Positions 1 through 5,747 of a DNA stretch of 10,819 nucleotides are shown piece after piece. The first letter of the stretch is position 1. Every line of letters starts with the position of its first letter. Made by a program: the position numbers and the translations under genes. The stretch is from UBA3775 sp051877895 (GTDB lineage Bacteria > Bacillota > Clostridia > Lachnospirales > Lachnospiraceae): contig JBJEJI010000059.1 in the NCBI GenBank assembly GCA_051877895.1, positions 1 to 10,819 on the forward strand. The letters are read 5' to 3'. The notes beneath the pieces were generated by a model, which was not told where the DNA came from, ran no database searches, and saw nothing but the letters and a program-made list of their open reading frames with translations.

Positions 1-428
1 GCACCCAGGCCGGGATTGCCCGGGCCTATAATGCCGCCCTGCGCAAGCTGGGCGACGCCAATCCCGATTTTATGGCCGCCGTTCGTGATCTTACCTCCCG
101 GCGTTGCCTGGCTATGGACAGCACAATGCCCGTTCCTGAAAATATATACTGCCAAAGCATCGGTTCCAAGCTGAATAAAGCCGGAAGCGGTAAGTTTCCT
201 CTTAATTTCTCCTATCATCTTGTCAAATATTTCGACGGAGCCAATGATGGACTGGTGGGTGAAGACTCCTTTCAATGGAGCGAAAACTATACCTTCCTGA
301 GCACCAACGGAAAACGAGGCATCTCCCACGGTGATGTCATTGACTTAAATCGTGAGAACATCCCCGGATTCGATGTACGGGAGTTTTTCGTATTTTTGGT
401 GGCAGACTTGAAAGAAAAAGGGCTGTAA
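1..428 (+). CDS. Lipase-like alpha/beta hydrolase, C-terminal part (5' truncated by window)
   Basis: The reading frame (codons from position 3) is open to the left edge and encodes 141 residues to a TAA at 426-428. The end of the protein carries two landmarks of bacterial triacylglycerol lipases: an Asp in N-D-G-L-V (codon at 246-248) and a His in S-H-G-D-V-I-D-L (codon at 327-329). These fit the acid and base of a Ser-Asp-His triad; the nucleophilic Ser (G-x-S-x-G elbow) would lie upstream, outside the window. Such enzymes hydrolyse ester bonds of acylglycerols or related lipids. Whether this one is secreted cannot be seen. It is convergent with the ABC operon. Its base composition (34 G/C of 60 in 61-120) is far above that of the operon to its right. 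An in-frame ATG at 72 is unlikely to be the start because the upstream codons continue the same protein. The family is fairly sure, the substrate is not. Confidence 0.8.
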   Translation, partial: TQAGIARAYNAALRKLGDANPDFMAAVRDLTSRRCLAMDSTMPVPENIYCQSIGSKLNKAGSGKFPLNFSYHLVKYFDGANDGLVGEDSFQWSENYTFLSTNGKRGISHGDVIDLNRENIPGFDVREFFVFLVADLKEKGL

Positions 429-444
429 TCAAAAGATTACAGCC
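421..444. terminator. Bidirectional rho-independent terminator
   Basis: A perfect 10-bp stem (GGCTGTAATC / GATTACAGCC) with an AAAA loop overlaps the stop codon of the lipase-like gene. On the + strand the stem is followed by TTTATG, a short U tract. On the minus strand it is followed by CTTTTTCTTTC. It lies just past the end of the minus-strand ATPase gene (467), so it can end both converging transcripts. Confidence 0.8.
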
Positions 445-450
445 TTTATG

Positions 451-464
451 TGCACATATGTGCA
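451..464. repeat. 14-bp perfect palindrome
   Basis: TGCACATATGTGCA reads identically on both strands. It sits between the bidirectional terminator and the stop codon of the ATPase gene. It has no loop, so it is more likely a protein-binding site or chance than an RNA hairpin. Confidence 0.5.
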
Positions 465-466
465 TT

Positions 467-1114
467 TTACAGGTAATTGAGTTTTGGTGCTACAATTCCT
501 GCCTCAATTTTAAAACATTCATCACAGCACTCCAAAATATCCTGTTCATTATGACTTGCTATAGCAATGACGGCTCCTCGTCCAGCCTCTGTTTTAATCA
601 GTTTCCTTATTTTTTGTACACTTTCCTTATCCAGACCGTTGGTAGGCTCATCCAGCAGAATCAAATCAGGATGCTCCATTACCGCCTGAGCAAGTACGAT
701 TTTCTGCTTCATTCCCAAAGAATACTTGGACAACTTTCTCTTATCTTCCGGATCAAGTCCCACTGCTTCGATAGATGCCTTTATTTCATCATCTGTTATT
801 TTCCTGTTAACGGATGCCAGATACTTTAGATTCTGAAAACCTGTCATATCCAGATATAATGAGATGTTTTCTATCAGTATTCCCACATCAATTTTTACAT
901 TTAACATGGAAGACAGCTTTTTCCCATCGAGAATAAAATAACCTCCCGTCGGTCTGATCAGCCCTGCTATGGTTCGGAACAGCATGGTTTTTCCGGAACC
1001 GTTTGCTCCAACGAATCCGTATATTTTACCCTTTTCCATGGTTAAGCATACATCTGTAAGAATTTTATTCTTCTTTATCTGCTTGCTAATGTTAACTAGT
1101 TCAAGCTTTTCCAT
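467..1114 (-). CDS. ABC transporter ATPase, E-loop (LanF/BcrA-like) type
   Basis: This 215-residue nucleotide-binding subunit would power the membrane proteins encoded just upstream. Seen: Walker A G-A-N-G-S-G-K-T (36-43), signature Y-S-L-G-M-K-Q (131-137), Walker B and D-loop L-I-L-L-D-E-P-T-N-G-L-D (151-162) and switch His188. Where most ATPases have the Q-loop Gln there is I-L-I-E-N (Glu82), the 'E-loop' known from lantibiotic-immunity LanF and bacitracin-resistance BcrA ATPases. The start at 1114 is chosen because AAGGAG lies 6 nt before it. A longer ATG at 1135, directly after the upstream stop codon, has no ribosome binding site. It is the last gene of the minus-strand operon, 21 nt after the 268-aa gene, and ends before the 421-444 terminator. 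ATPase identity is certain; the exported or removed substrate is unknown. Confidence 0.93.
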   Translation of the reverse strand: MEKLELVNISKQIKKNKILTDVCLTMEKGKIYGFVGANGSGKTMLFRTIAGLIRPTGGYFILDGKKLSSMLNVKIDVGILIENISLYLDMTGFQNLKYLASVNRKITDDEIKASIEAVGLDPEDKRKLSKYSLGMKQKIVLAQAVMEHPDLILLDEPTNGLDKESVQKIRKLIKTEAGRGAVIAIASHNEQDILECCDECFKIEAGIVAPKLNYL

Positions 1115-1135
1115 ATATAACTCCTTTTTGCACAT

Positions 1136-1942
1136 TTACCCTAACAAATTTTCTCTGTCCGTCAGACTGATTTCTAAATGGTCAACAATGTAAAGTCCAA
1201 TTAGAAACATCAATAAAATATAACCGCCTGAAATCCCCAGAGAAATAAACATTTCCTTATTATTCCTATACAATTCAACCGGTTTAAATACCTCTGCATC
1301 CAAATTAATCTGTGTAATTTCCGTAGGCAGGAAGTAACTGACCGGATAATCAGAAAATCCCAGTTTAAGACAAATAAACGAAAATTCAAAACAAAGAGCC
1401 ATGCCAAAATATACAGTAAGGAAACTGACAATGCTGCCCAACTTCAGTGCAAGTAAATTAATCAGATATGTTGTCAGAAAATTATAAACCAACAGCGCCA
1501 CAAAAGCAAAGGCTACAAATACCACAACAAAATAATTGACCTTCTGATGACAAAGTCTGACTCCTATTACCGCAGGAACAAACACCTGCAGAAAAGTATA
1601 CAATGCTACCAGCATAAAAACTTTTAAGGATTTCCGAACAAACCACTTTTTTCGGTTCCGCTGCCGAACAAAGTAATAGGTTCCGCTGATGCAAAGATCT
1701 TTATAAATGTATATTCCGAACATGAAATTACAAAGGATACTCAAAACCACCCCAAACATACTTGTAATTGCATTCTCACCACTAATTTCCTTCCAGTTAC
1801 GGTTAAATATCATAGATGAATATGTTTGATAAAAGTCATTCTCTGATTCAATATTAAAAATCATCTGCACAACTTCAGTAAAATTTAAAAACAGAACAAT
1901 AGGGATTACTGACAAAATGAGCAGAATTTCTTTCTTTTTCAT
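1136..1942 (-). CDS. Six-span membrane protein, probable ABC permease subunit B
   Basis: The product has 268 residues and no enzyme motif. Hydrophobic segments lie near residues 5-23, 62-80, 105-127, 136-165, 168-193 and 231-253, the arrangement of ABC-2-type exporter subunits. A basic cytoplasmic loop around 93-104 (R-Q-R-N-R-K-K-W) and a long polar loop after the first span are seen. The region around G-T-Y-Y-F-V-R-Q-R-N-R-K-K-W reminds me of DUF2705-type permeases found beside ABC ATPases in Firmicutes; this is memory, not a search. AAGAGG lies 6 nt before the ATG. It is 13 nt downstream of the 294-aa gene and 21 nt upstream of the ATPase. It probably pairs with the 294-aa protein as a heterodimeric membrane domain. 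Confidence 0.8.
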   Translation of the reverse strand: MKKKEILLILSVIPIVLFLNFTEVVQMIFNIESENDFYQTYSSMIFNRNWKEISGENAITSMFGVVLSILCNFMFGIYIYKDLCISGTYYFVRQRNRKKWFVRKSLKVFMLVALYTFLQVFVPAVIGVRLCHQKVNYFVVVFVAFAFVALLVYNFLTTYLINLLALKLGSIVSFLTVYFGMALCFEFSFICLKLGFSDYPVSYFLPTEITQINLDAEVFKPVELYRNNKEMFISLGISGGYILLMFLIGLYIVDHLEISLTDRENLLG

Positions 1943-1955
1943 AGCCTACCTCTTA

Positions 1956-2840
1956 TTAAAGCTGATCCCTTCTCATACTGATTTCTGTACTGACTATAAT
2001 GACGGTTATAAAAAAAAGACATAAACATCCGAAATATCCCCAATGAATACCGGATGTCTGCTTTACAAAAACATAGTCAAGCATTCGAGGATTTACATAC
2101 ACTCCTGTAATATCAATTATTACCGGTTCCAGCTTTCGCTGCAATGTATAAATGATGAATAAAGGAAGGAGAAGGATAAGACTGTATTTTTTTACCCAAT
2201 AGGACAGAGAGTAAACAAAAACTGCAAGCAATGCCATAAAGAAAGAAAAAAATACTATGTATAACAGGTTATAAAGCTGGGGATAATCAATAAACAACGT
2301 TCTGAACAGCATCCCGGAACCGTAATCATTTTCCCCTAAATTATCACCTGTTACTAAAGCACCATAATTGTAACTATATCTTGAACCCAAAGAACATGTA
2401 ATGCCATCCGAGGTAAAAAGAATTTCATCAATACCAAATTCAATCATAAACGGAATAAAGAATGCTAAAAAAGTACCAATAAAACAGGTTATCAAATTAA
2501 CAACATAATATCTTCTTACTCCATACTTGGACTGAAGCACACTCTTTATTCCTAATCTTCTGTCGCGGTAAAATGAAAAAGAAAATGGCAACAGTAAAAT
2601 AAATATCACCAGTAACCTAAAGAATTGAGAAAAAAAGGAGTATTCATAAATTAGCAGAGCTTCCGTAGATTGAATTTCGTATAAAGCATCAGAATTTGAA
2701 CTGTAAATTGCCCAAAAAATCGTATTGCAAAGACAGAACACCATAATAATTGAAATTGCAATCTTAAATCCGGTTCCCTGAATCATAAAAAACAGCCTGC
2801 TCTTTAAATGTTGAAAAAACATATGCTTCCCCCAAATCAC
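1956..2840 (-). CDS. Six-span membrane protein, probable ABC permease subunit A
   Basis: The product has 294 residues with hydrophobic spans near 24-46, 72-91, 113-135, 190-214, 219-234 and 267-287. A soluble loop at about 136-188 is rich in Gly, Asn and Tyr and probably faces outward. A basic cytoplasmic stretch follows span 2 (Y-R-D-R-R-L-G). No catalytic motif is visible. The start is not settled. A GTG at 2840 overlaps the preceding TGA in a GTGA coupling. An ATG at 2822, six codons later, is preceded by GGGGGAAG and would give 288 residues. Position and topology suit an ABC-2-like permease partner of the 268-aa protein and the terminal ATPase. The family is not recognised with confidence. 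Confidence 0.78.
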   Translation of the reverse strand: MIWGKHMFFQHLKSRLFFMIQGTGFKIAISIIMVFCLCNTIFWAIYSSNSDALYEIQSTEALLIYEYSFFSQFFRLLVIFILLLPFSFSFYRDRRLGIKSVLQSKYGVRRYYVVNLITCFIGTFLAFFIPFMIEFGIDEILFTSDGITCSLGSRYSYNYGALVTGDNLGENDYGSGMLFRTLFIDYPQLYNLLYIVFFSFFMALLAVFVYSLSYWVKKYSLILLLPLFIIYTLQRKLEPVIIDITGVYVNPRMLDYVFVKQTSGIHWGYFGCLCLFFITVIIVSTEISMRRDQL

Positions 2841-3574
2841 TCATCCAATAAACCATAGTTTTTCAAAATTTCATTTTTGATTTTCAAAAGATATGATTCA
2901 CTATATTGTTCACCAACAATAAACTCACTTTTCAAGACCTCATCTACCGTAACACCCGAACTGATTACTGTTACTTTATTATTATTTACATTCAGATACG
3001 AATTTGCGCCGGCAAAAACCCGGAATTGAGGACGGTTCATGTCAGCAGATAACTCTGTTTCTTCACAAAAAATCAGATAAGTATCTCCCGGAATAAGAGG
3101 AGGTTGGCCATAAGCAGTATTTAGAGTAACATTCCCCTCACTGTCAGAAGAAGCTCCGAAATTAAATATAACAGAAATATCTGTTTCTTCCTCATAACTG
3201 CATCCTTCAAAAACCTTCTTAATAAATACGTTCTGCTCAAAGGTACCATCATAAGGAATGTATTCATCCCCCGCCTCTACCAGCATGGCACAGAACGTTC
3301 CGTGAATAAACGAAGGATTTCCTTGTGAAATTTTGAAAAAATGTTCTCTGTTGTTTTCATAAAATTCTTCAACTTCTTTTTCTGTGTTTCCGGCAGTGGT
3401 TTCTCCGGAATAAGACAGTTTACCTTTTTCCTGAACCTGCTTGAGCCACGCAACATATCCCTCATAGGTAGTGATGCCCTTCTGTCCAGCATCGTTTTGT
3501 TTACTCATAAAAAATACGGAAACACCGATTCCCAACAAAATAATGATAACAAAAAAAATCCAAAATTTTTTCAT
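2837..3574 (-). CDS. Membrane-anchored extracytoplasmic protein of unknown function
   Basis: The product has 245 residues from the ATG at 3574, which has AAAGGTG 5 nt upstream. A longer TTG start at 3589 would put that site inside the gene and is rejected. A Lys-Lys start followed by one hydrophobic segment (about 4-23) acts as an uncleaved signal anchor. There is no lipobox Cys, so it is not a typical lipoprotein. The rest is polar, acidic and probably beta-rich, with a helical charged stretch near 40-80 and an I-P-G-D-T-Y-L-I-F strand-like segment in the second half. It lies 24 nt after the secreted-protein gene and overlaps the first permease gene, so it is probably the surface component of the same system, for example a receptor, immunity protein or chaperone for the secreted product. 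I do not recognise the family. Confidence 0.75.
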   Translation of the reverse strand: MKKFWIFFVIIILLGIGVSVFFMSKQNDAGQKGITTYEGYVAWLKQVQEKGKLSYSGETTAGNTEKEVEEFYENNREHFFKISQGNPSFIHGTFCAMLVEAGDEYIPYDGTFEQNVFIKKVFEGCSYEEETDISVIFNFGASSDSEGNVTLNTAYGQPPLIPGDTYLIFCEETELSADMNRPQFRVFAGANSYLNVNNNKVTVISSGVTVDEVLKSEFIVGEQYSESYLLKIKNEILKNYGLLDE

Positions 3575-3598
3575 TTTCTCACCTTTCAAGCAGCTTCA

Positions 3599-4081
3599 TT
3601 AATAAGACGTACTAACATCTTCATTCAATCCTTCCCGAATATAAGCATAGGCATCCAACGAGGAACTGTTTCCATAATACGTCATTACCAGACCATTATT
3701 AGCAATACTTCCAGTAAAAAATTCATAATATGTACGTTTTGCAAGCTTTAAAGTACAAGTTCTCTGTCCATATCCACTCACAAAAGCAGATGAATTCCCT
3801 ATCCAATTTGTAGTGTCATTGCCACCGTGTAAATACATTCTGATGTAATTATAATCACTTGTCTTATCATCCCCATCATTAATTTTAGTAATAAAAATAC
3901 TGATTCCATCAATTACTTCATTTTTCGCCGTATGGGTAGCACTTGCAGGTGCAGAAGCATAGGTTTTGGATATATAATGTCGATGCAGGGAAGAATTTAG
4001 ATTATCATCCGCGAAAGCAAAACTTGAAAGAGTTGCAAGAATAAAAATAACAATAATAGTGTTAACAATTTTTTCTTTCAT
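3599..4081 (-). CDS. Small secreted protein, candidate substrate of the linked ABC system
   Basis: The precursor has 160 residues from the ATG at 4081 (GAGG 6 nt upstream); a TTG at 4102 lacks a ribosome binding site. The N-terminus is a classical signal peptide: M-K-E-K, a hydrophobic core, then S-F-A-F-A before D-D, so signal peptidase I should cut after residue 25. The mature part of about 135 residues is rich in Ser, Thr, Asn, Gly and Tyr with alternating polar/hydrophobic stretches, as in small beta-sandwich proteins. It has a single Cys and no double-glycine leader. It ends in an acidic, aromatic tail. It is the first gene of the five-gene operon. It vaguely resembles the DUF2712 type of secreted Firmicute protein in size and layout, but I cannot confirm this. 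A bacteriocin-like or surface-active role is inferred from context only. Confidence 0.75.
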   Translation of the reverse strand: MKEKIVNTIIVIFILATLSSFAFADDNLNSSLHRHYISKTYASAPASATHTAKNEVIDGISIFITKINDGDDKTSDYNYIRMYLHGGNDTTNWIGNSSAFVSGYGQRTCTLKLAKRTYYEFFTGSIANNGLVMTYYGNSSSLDAYAYIREGLNEDVSTSY

Positions 4082-4236
4082 ATTTTTCCTCGTATAATCC
4101 AATTATCAAATATAAAACGATTGGACATACATTTCCTTTCTTTTTATTTTTGTTATATTAAAGGAACTCATTTGTTCCTGTATAATACTTAAAGCACTGT
4201 GGATTTGTTCCTATATTTTTACAGCTTTGACTGTTC
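4082..4236 (-). promoter_or_regulatory. Leader region of the secreted-protein operon
   Basis: This AT-rich stretch lies between the IS110 element and the operon's first gene and holds no gene. On the minus strand a TAATAT hexamer (4160-4155) could be a -10, but no good -35 stands 16-18 nt upstream, so a promoter here would be weak or activator-dependent. A 10-bp direct repeat and a short inverted repeat are present (listed separately). The nearest strong promoter on this strand is beyond the IS, at 5708-5736. Confidence 0.35.
4170..4216. repeat. Paired direct repeat ATTTGTTCCT, candidate operator
   Basis: ATTTGTTCCT occurs at 4170-4179 and 4203-4212, starts 33 bp apart, with similar following bases (GTAT and ATAT). 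The first copy also forms an inverted repeat with 4162-4167 (AGGAAC / GTTCCT, 6-nt gap). A spacing of about three helical turns suits cooperative binding by a regulator upstream of the operon. On the minus strand the repeat contains GGAAC, also a typical ECF sigma -35 core, but no matching -10 follows. Confidence 0.4.
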
Positions 4237-4246
4237 AAAGGAGACT
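4237..4246. repeat. Left inverted repeat at the IS110 junction
   Basis: AAAGGAGACT is the exact reverse complement of 5665-5674. It is either a sub-terminal IS repeat or half of the original palindromic target. Confidence 0.7.
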
Positions 4247-4362
4247 CAGACCACGGCTTTTCGTCTATTACTGGTAATAAGTTAGTTAACGCCTGACGTT
4301 TTATGTTTCGAGAATACACAGTCGAATTCCCTGTGGGTAGACAGCAGTGCTAATTACTTTTA
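4247..4362 (+). ncRNA. Candidate bridge RNA in the IS110 left end
   Basis: IS110-group elements encode a bridge RNA between the left tip and the transposase; IS1111-group elements carry it on the right. Here the left leader is non-coding and has several possible stems: ATTA/TAAT (4267-4278), AACG/CGTT (4288-4300) and CACAG/CTGTG with a 9-nt loop (4317-4335), with alternatives TTCGA/TCGAA (4307-4326) and CTGT/ACAG (4331-4344). The pair TTAG (4282-4285) and CTAA (4350-4353) could close the outer stem. The segment TAATAAGTTAGT (4275-4286) nearly repeats TAATAGTTAGT at the right end (5657-5667), as expected if it were a donor guide. RNA limits and the guide assignment are inferred. The right end (5549-5674) is the alternative location. 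Confidence 0.35.
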
Positions 4363-4378
4363 CAAGGAGGTTTACACT

Positions 4379-5548
4379 ATGTACTTTGTCGGAATTGATG
4401 TTTCCAAGTACAAACATGACTGCTCTATTCTTGATCAGTCAGGCAATACCGTCGTTGATGACTTTGTATTTGCCAATTCTTTTGAAGGGTTTGAAATATT
4501 CAAAACTCTTCTTGCTTCACTTGCTTCCCCTGAAGATATAAGAATAGGGTTCGAAGCAACCGGTCACTACACATCTAATCTTAAGCGATTCCTTGAAAAT
4601 GCCCACTACAGCTTTATGGAATCCAACCCTGCTTTAATCAGCAAGTTTATTCATGCTCAGACTTTAAGACGTACCAAAAACGATGCTTTAGATTCCCACT
4701 CCATTGCACGTTTTCTAATGTCGGCAGACTACAAACCCTATCCAAAAGGATTTTATCACATCTACTCTTTAAAGTCTTTAACAAGATTAAGAGATACTGT
4801 TGTCCGTCAGAGAAGTTTGTATATGGTCAAACTCACAAATGTACTGGACCATATATTCCCTGAATTTAAGCCATTCTTTAATGATTCCTTTTCGATAACA
4901 TCCTTACATATCTTGGAGAAATATCATACTCCTGATAAGATTGCCTGCATTCCAGATGAGGATTACGATGAAATACGCTACATTTCTCGTGGTAAGTTTT
5001 CCTATGCCCGTCTGATTTCACTGAGAGACCTTGCAACTATGACTGTTGGCGATTCAAATCCTGTATTCGAATCACAGCTGCTTAGCATCCTTTCGCTCTA
5101 CCGAACTGCCGAAAAGGAAGTGCAAGTTTTAGAAAATGAAATTATCCCATTGGTTCAAGAGCTAAATCCTAAAACACTTACCATTCCCGGGATTGGTTAT
5201 ATAACCGCTGCAACTATTGTTGCTGAATACGGTGACTTCTCACGTTTTTCATCTGCTTCGCAAATGCTTTCATTTGCAGGTTTGGAGCCTGGGTATTACC
5301 AGTCTGGAACTATGGAGTTCCGTGGAAAAATGGTAAACAGAGGCTCTTCACAGCTTCGCTATGTTTTGATGAACTGTGTGATACCATTAATTAGATTTAA
5401 TCCTGTCTTTGCTTCTTATTACCATAAGAAACGCTTGGAAGGAAAACCACATCGTGTGGCACTTTCACACACTGCAAAAAAACTTGTACGTGTTATATAC
5501 ACATTGGAAACAAAAGGCATTGATTACGATGCTTCTTTGCTCCGTTAG
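4379..5548 (+). CDS. IS110-family DEDD transposase (RNA-guided recombinase type)
   Basis: The 389-residue protein appears intact. The N-terminal RuvC-like DEDD domain shows Asp7 (G-I-D-V-S-K), Glu59 (G-F-E-A-T-G), Asp102 and Asp105 (K-N-D-A-L-D), the four acidic residues of the family. A central helical, coiled-coil-like region spans about 130-260. The C-terminal Transposase_20 domain begins near the helix-hairpin T-I-P-G-I-G-Y (268-274) and contains G-L-E-P-G-Y-Y-Q-S-G, where Ser309 is the likely nucleophile for strand exchange. AAGGAGG (4364-4370) stands 8 nt before the ATG. The protein dimer is expected to bind a bridge RNA that pairs with donor and target DNA. Family members are usually 300-420 aa, so this one is full length. 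It is the only mobile gene here and is transcribed against the surrounding genes. Confidence 0.95.
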   Translation: MYFVGIDVSKYKHDCSILDQSGNTVVDDFVFANSFEGFEIFKTLLASLASPEDIRIGFEATGHYTSNLKRFLENAHYSFMESNPALISKFIHAQTLRRTKNDALDSHSIARFLMSADYKPYPKGFYHIYSLKSLTRLRDTVVRQRSLYMVKLTNVLDHIFPEFKPFFNDSFSITSLHILEKYHTPDKIACIPDEDYDEIRYISRGKFSYARLISLRDLATMTVGDSNPVFESQLLSILSLYRTAEKEVQVLENEIIPLVQELNPKTLTIPGIGYITAATIVAEYGDFSRFSSASQMLSFAGLEPGYYQSGTMEFRGKMVNRGSSQLRYVLMNCVIPLIRFNPVFASYYHKKRLEGKPHRVALSHTAKKLVRVIYTLETKGIDYDASLLR

Positions 5549-5587
5549 CTGAGTAGTGGCAGTTAACCATATTTGATTTTTAAAATT

Positions 5588-5623
5588 CTCAGTGGTGAGG
5601 GTTTATTAAGGTTACCCTTTTTT
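5588..5623 (+). terminator. Hairpins and T run after the transposase
   Basis: CTCA/TGAG (5588-5599) and the overlapping, alternative AGGGT/ACCCT (5598-5618, 11-nt loop) are followed by six T residues (5618-5623). The second hairpin with its U tract is a plausible rho-independent terminator for the transposase transcript. The stem is only 5 bp, so efficiency may be modest. If the element is of the IS1111 type this would be part of the right-end guide RNA. Confidence 0.5.
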
Positions 5624-5648
5624 AATTAAAACTTTTTTCAAAAAATTA

Positions 5649-5677
5649 TTGACTTCTAATAGTTAGTCTCCTTTAAA
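5649..5677 (+). promoter_or_regulatory. Possible outward promoter at the IS110 right end
   Basis: TTGACT (5649-5654) and TTTAAA (5672-5677) are 17 bp apart, a 5/6 and 4/6 match to sigma-A hexamers, reading out of the element. IS110 elements can form a promoter across the joined ends. Reading outward here would run antisense to the antiporter. Weak call. Confidence 0.25.
5665..5674. repeat. Right inverted repeat at the IS110 junction
   Basis: AGTCTCCTTT is the exact reverse complement of 4237-4246. Confidence 0.7.
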
Positions 5678-5706
5678 AAGTGTGAAAATCTAAAATCACT
5701 CATACT

Positions 5707-5731
5707 AAGTATATTGTACCTCTATATACTT
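5707..5731. promoter_or_regulatory. 25-bp dyad, candidate operator over a promoter
   Basis: AAGTATAT (5707-5714) and ATATACTT (5724-5731) are perfect 8-bp inverted arms separated by 9 nt. The dyad covers the -10, the whole spacer and one base of the -35 of the minus-strand promoter, an ideal place for a dimeric repressor. Outer AGTATA/TATACT arms resemble in layout the spaced palindromes bound by GntR/YtrA-type repressors of ABC operons; no such regulator gene is in the window. Confidence 0.5.
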
Positions 5732-5736
5732 GTCAA
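5708..5736 (-). promoter_or_regulatory. Strong sigma-A-like promoter, minus strand
   Basis: On the minus strand TTGACA (5736-5731) and TATACT (5713-5708) are separated by exactly 17 bp: a 6/6 and 5/6 match. Start of transcription would be near 5701. The next same-strand gene is the secreted-protein gene at 4081, but the IS110 element lies between. Without the IS the leader would be roughly 180 nt. The most economical reading is that this is the original operon promoter. Confidence 0.65.
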
Positions 5737-5747
5737 GGTATTGCTAT

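Larger units (their letters stand above)
4237..5674 (+). mobile_element. IS110-family insertion sequence
   Basis: The element comprises one transposase gene flanked by long non-coding ends (about 140 nt left, 126 nt right), the plan of IS110/IS1111 elements. A 10-bp inverted repeat, AAAGGAGACT at 4237-4246 and AGTCTCCTTT at 5665-5674, marks the ends. Two readings are possible. The repeats may be the sub-terminal inverted repeats of an IS1111-type element, with tips a few bases further out. Or the element may be shorter, bounded by the shared CT at 4245-4246 and 5668-5669; joining the flanks would then restore the palindrome AAAGGAGACTCCTTT as the target. Family members move by RNA-guided recombination and make no conventional target duplication; none is evident. 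Exact ends are uncertain. Confidence 0.85.

Noticed and set aside
1112..1135. Longer ATPase start at 1135.
   Set aside because: It follows the upstream stop codon directly and has no ribosome binding site, while AAGGAG lies 6 nt before the ATG at 1114 and would fall inside the longer gene.
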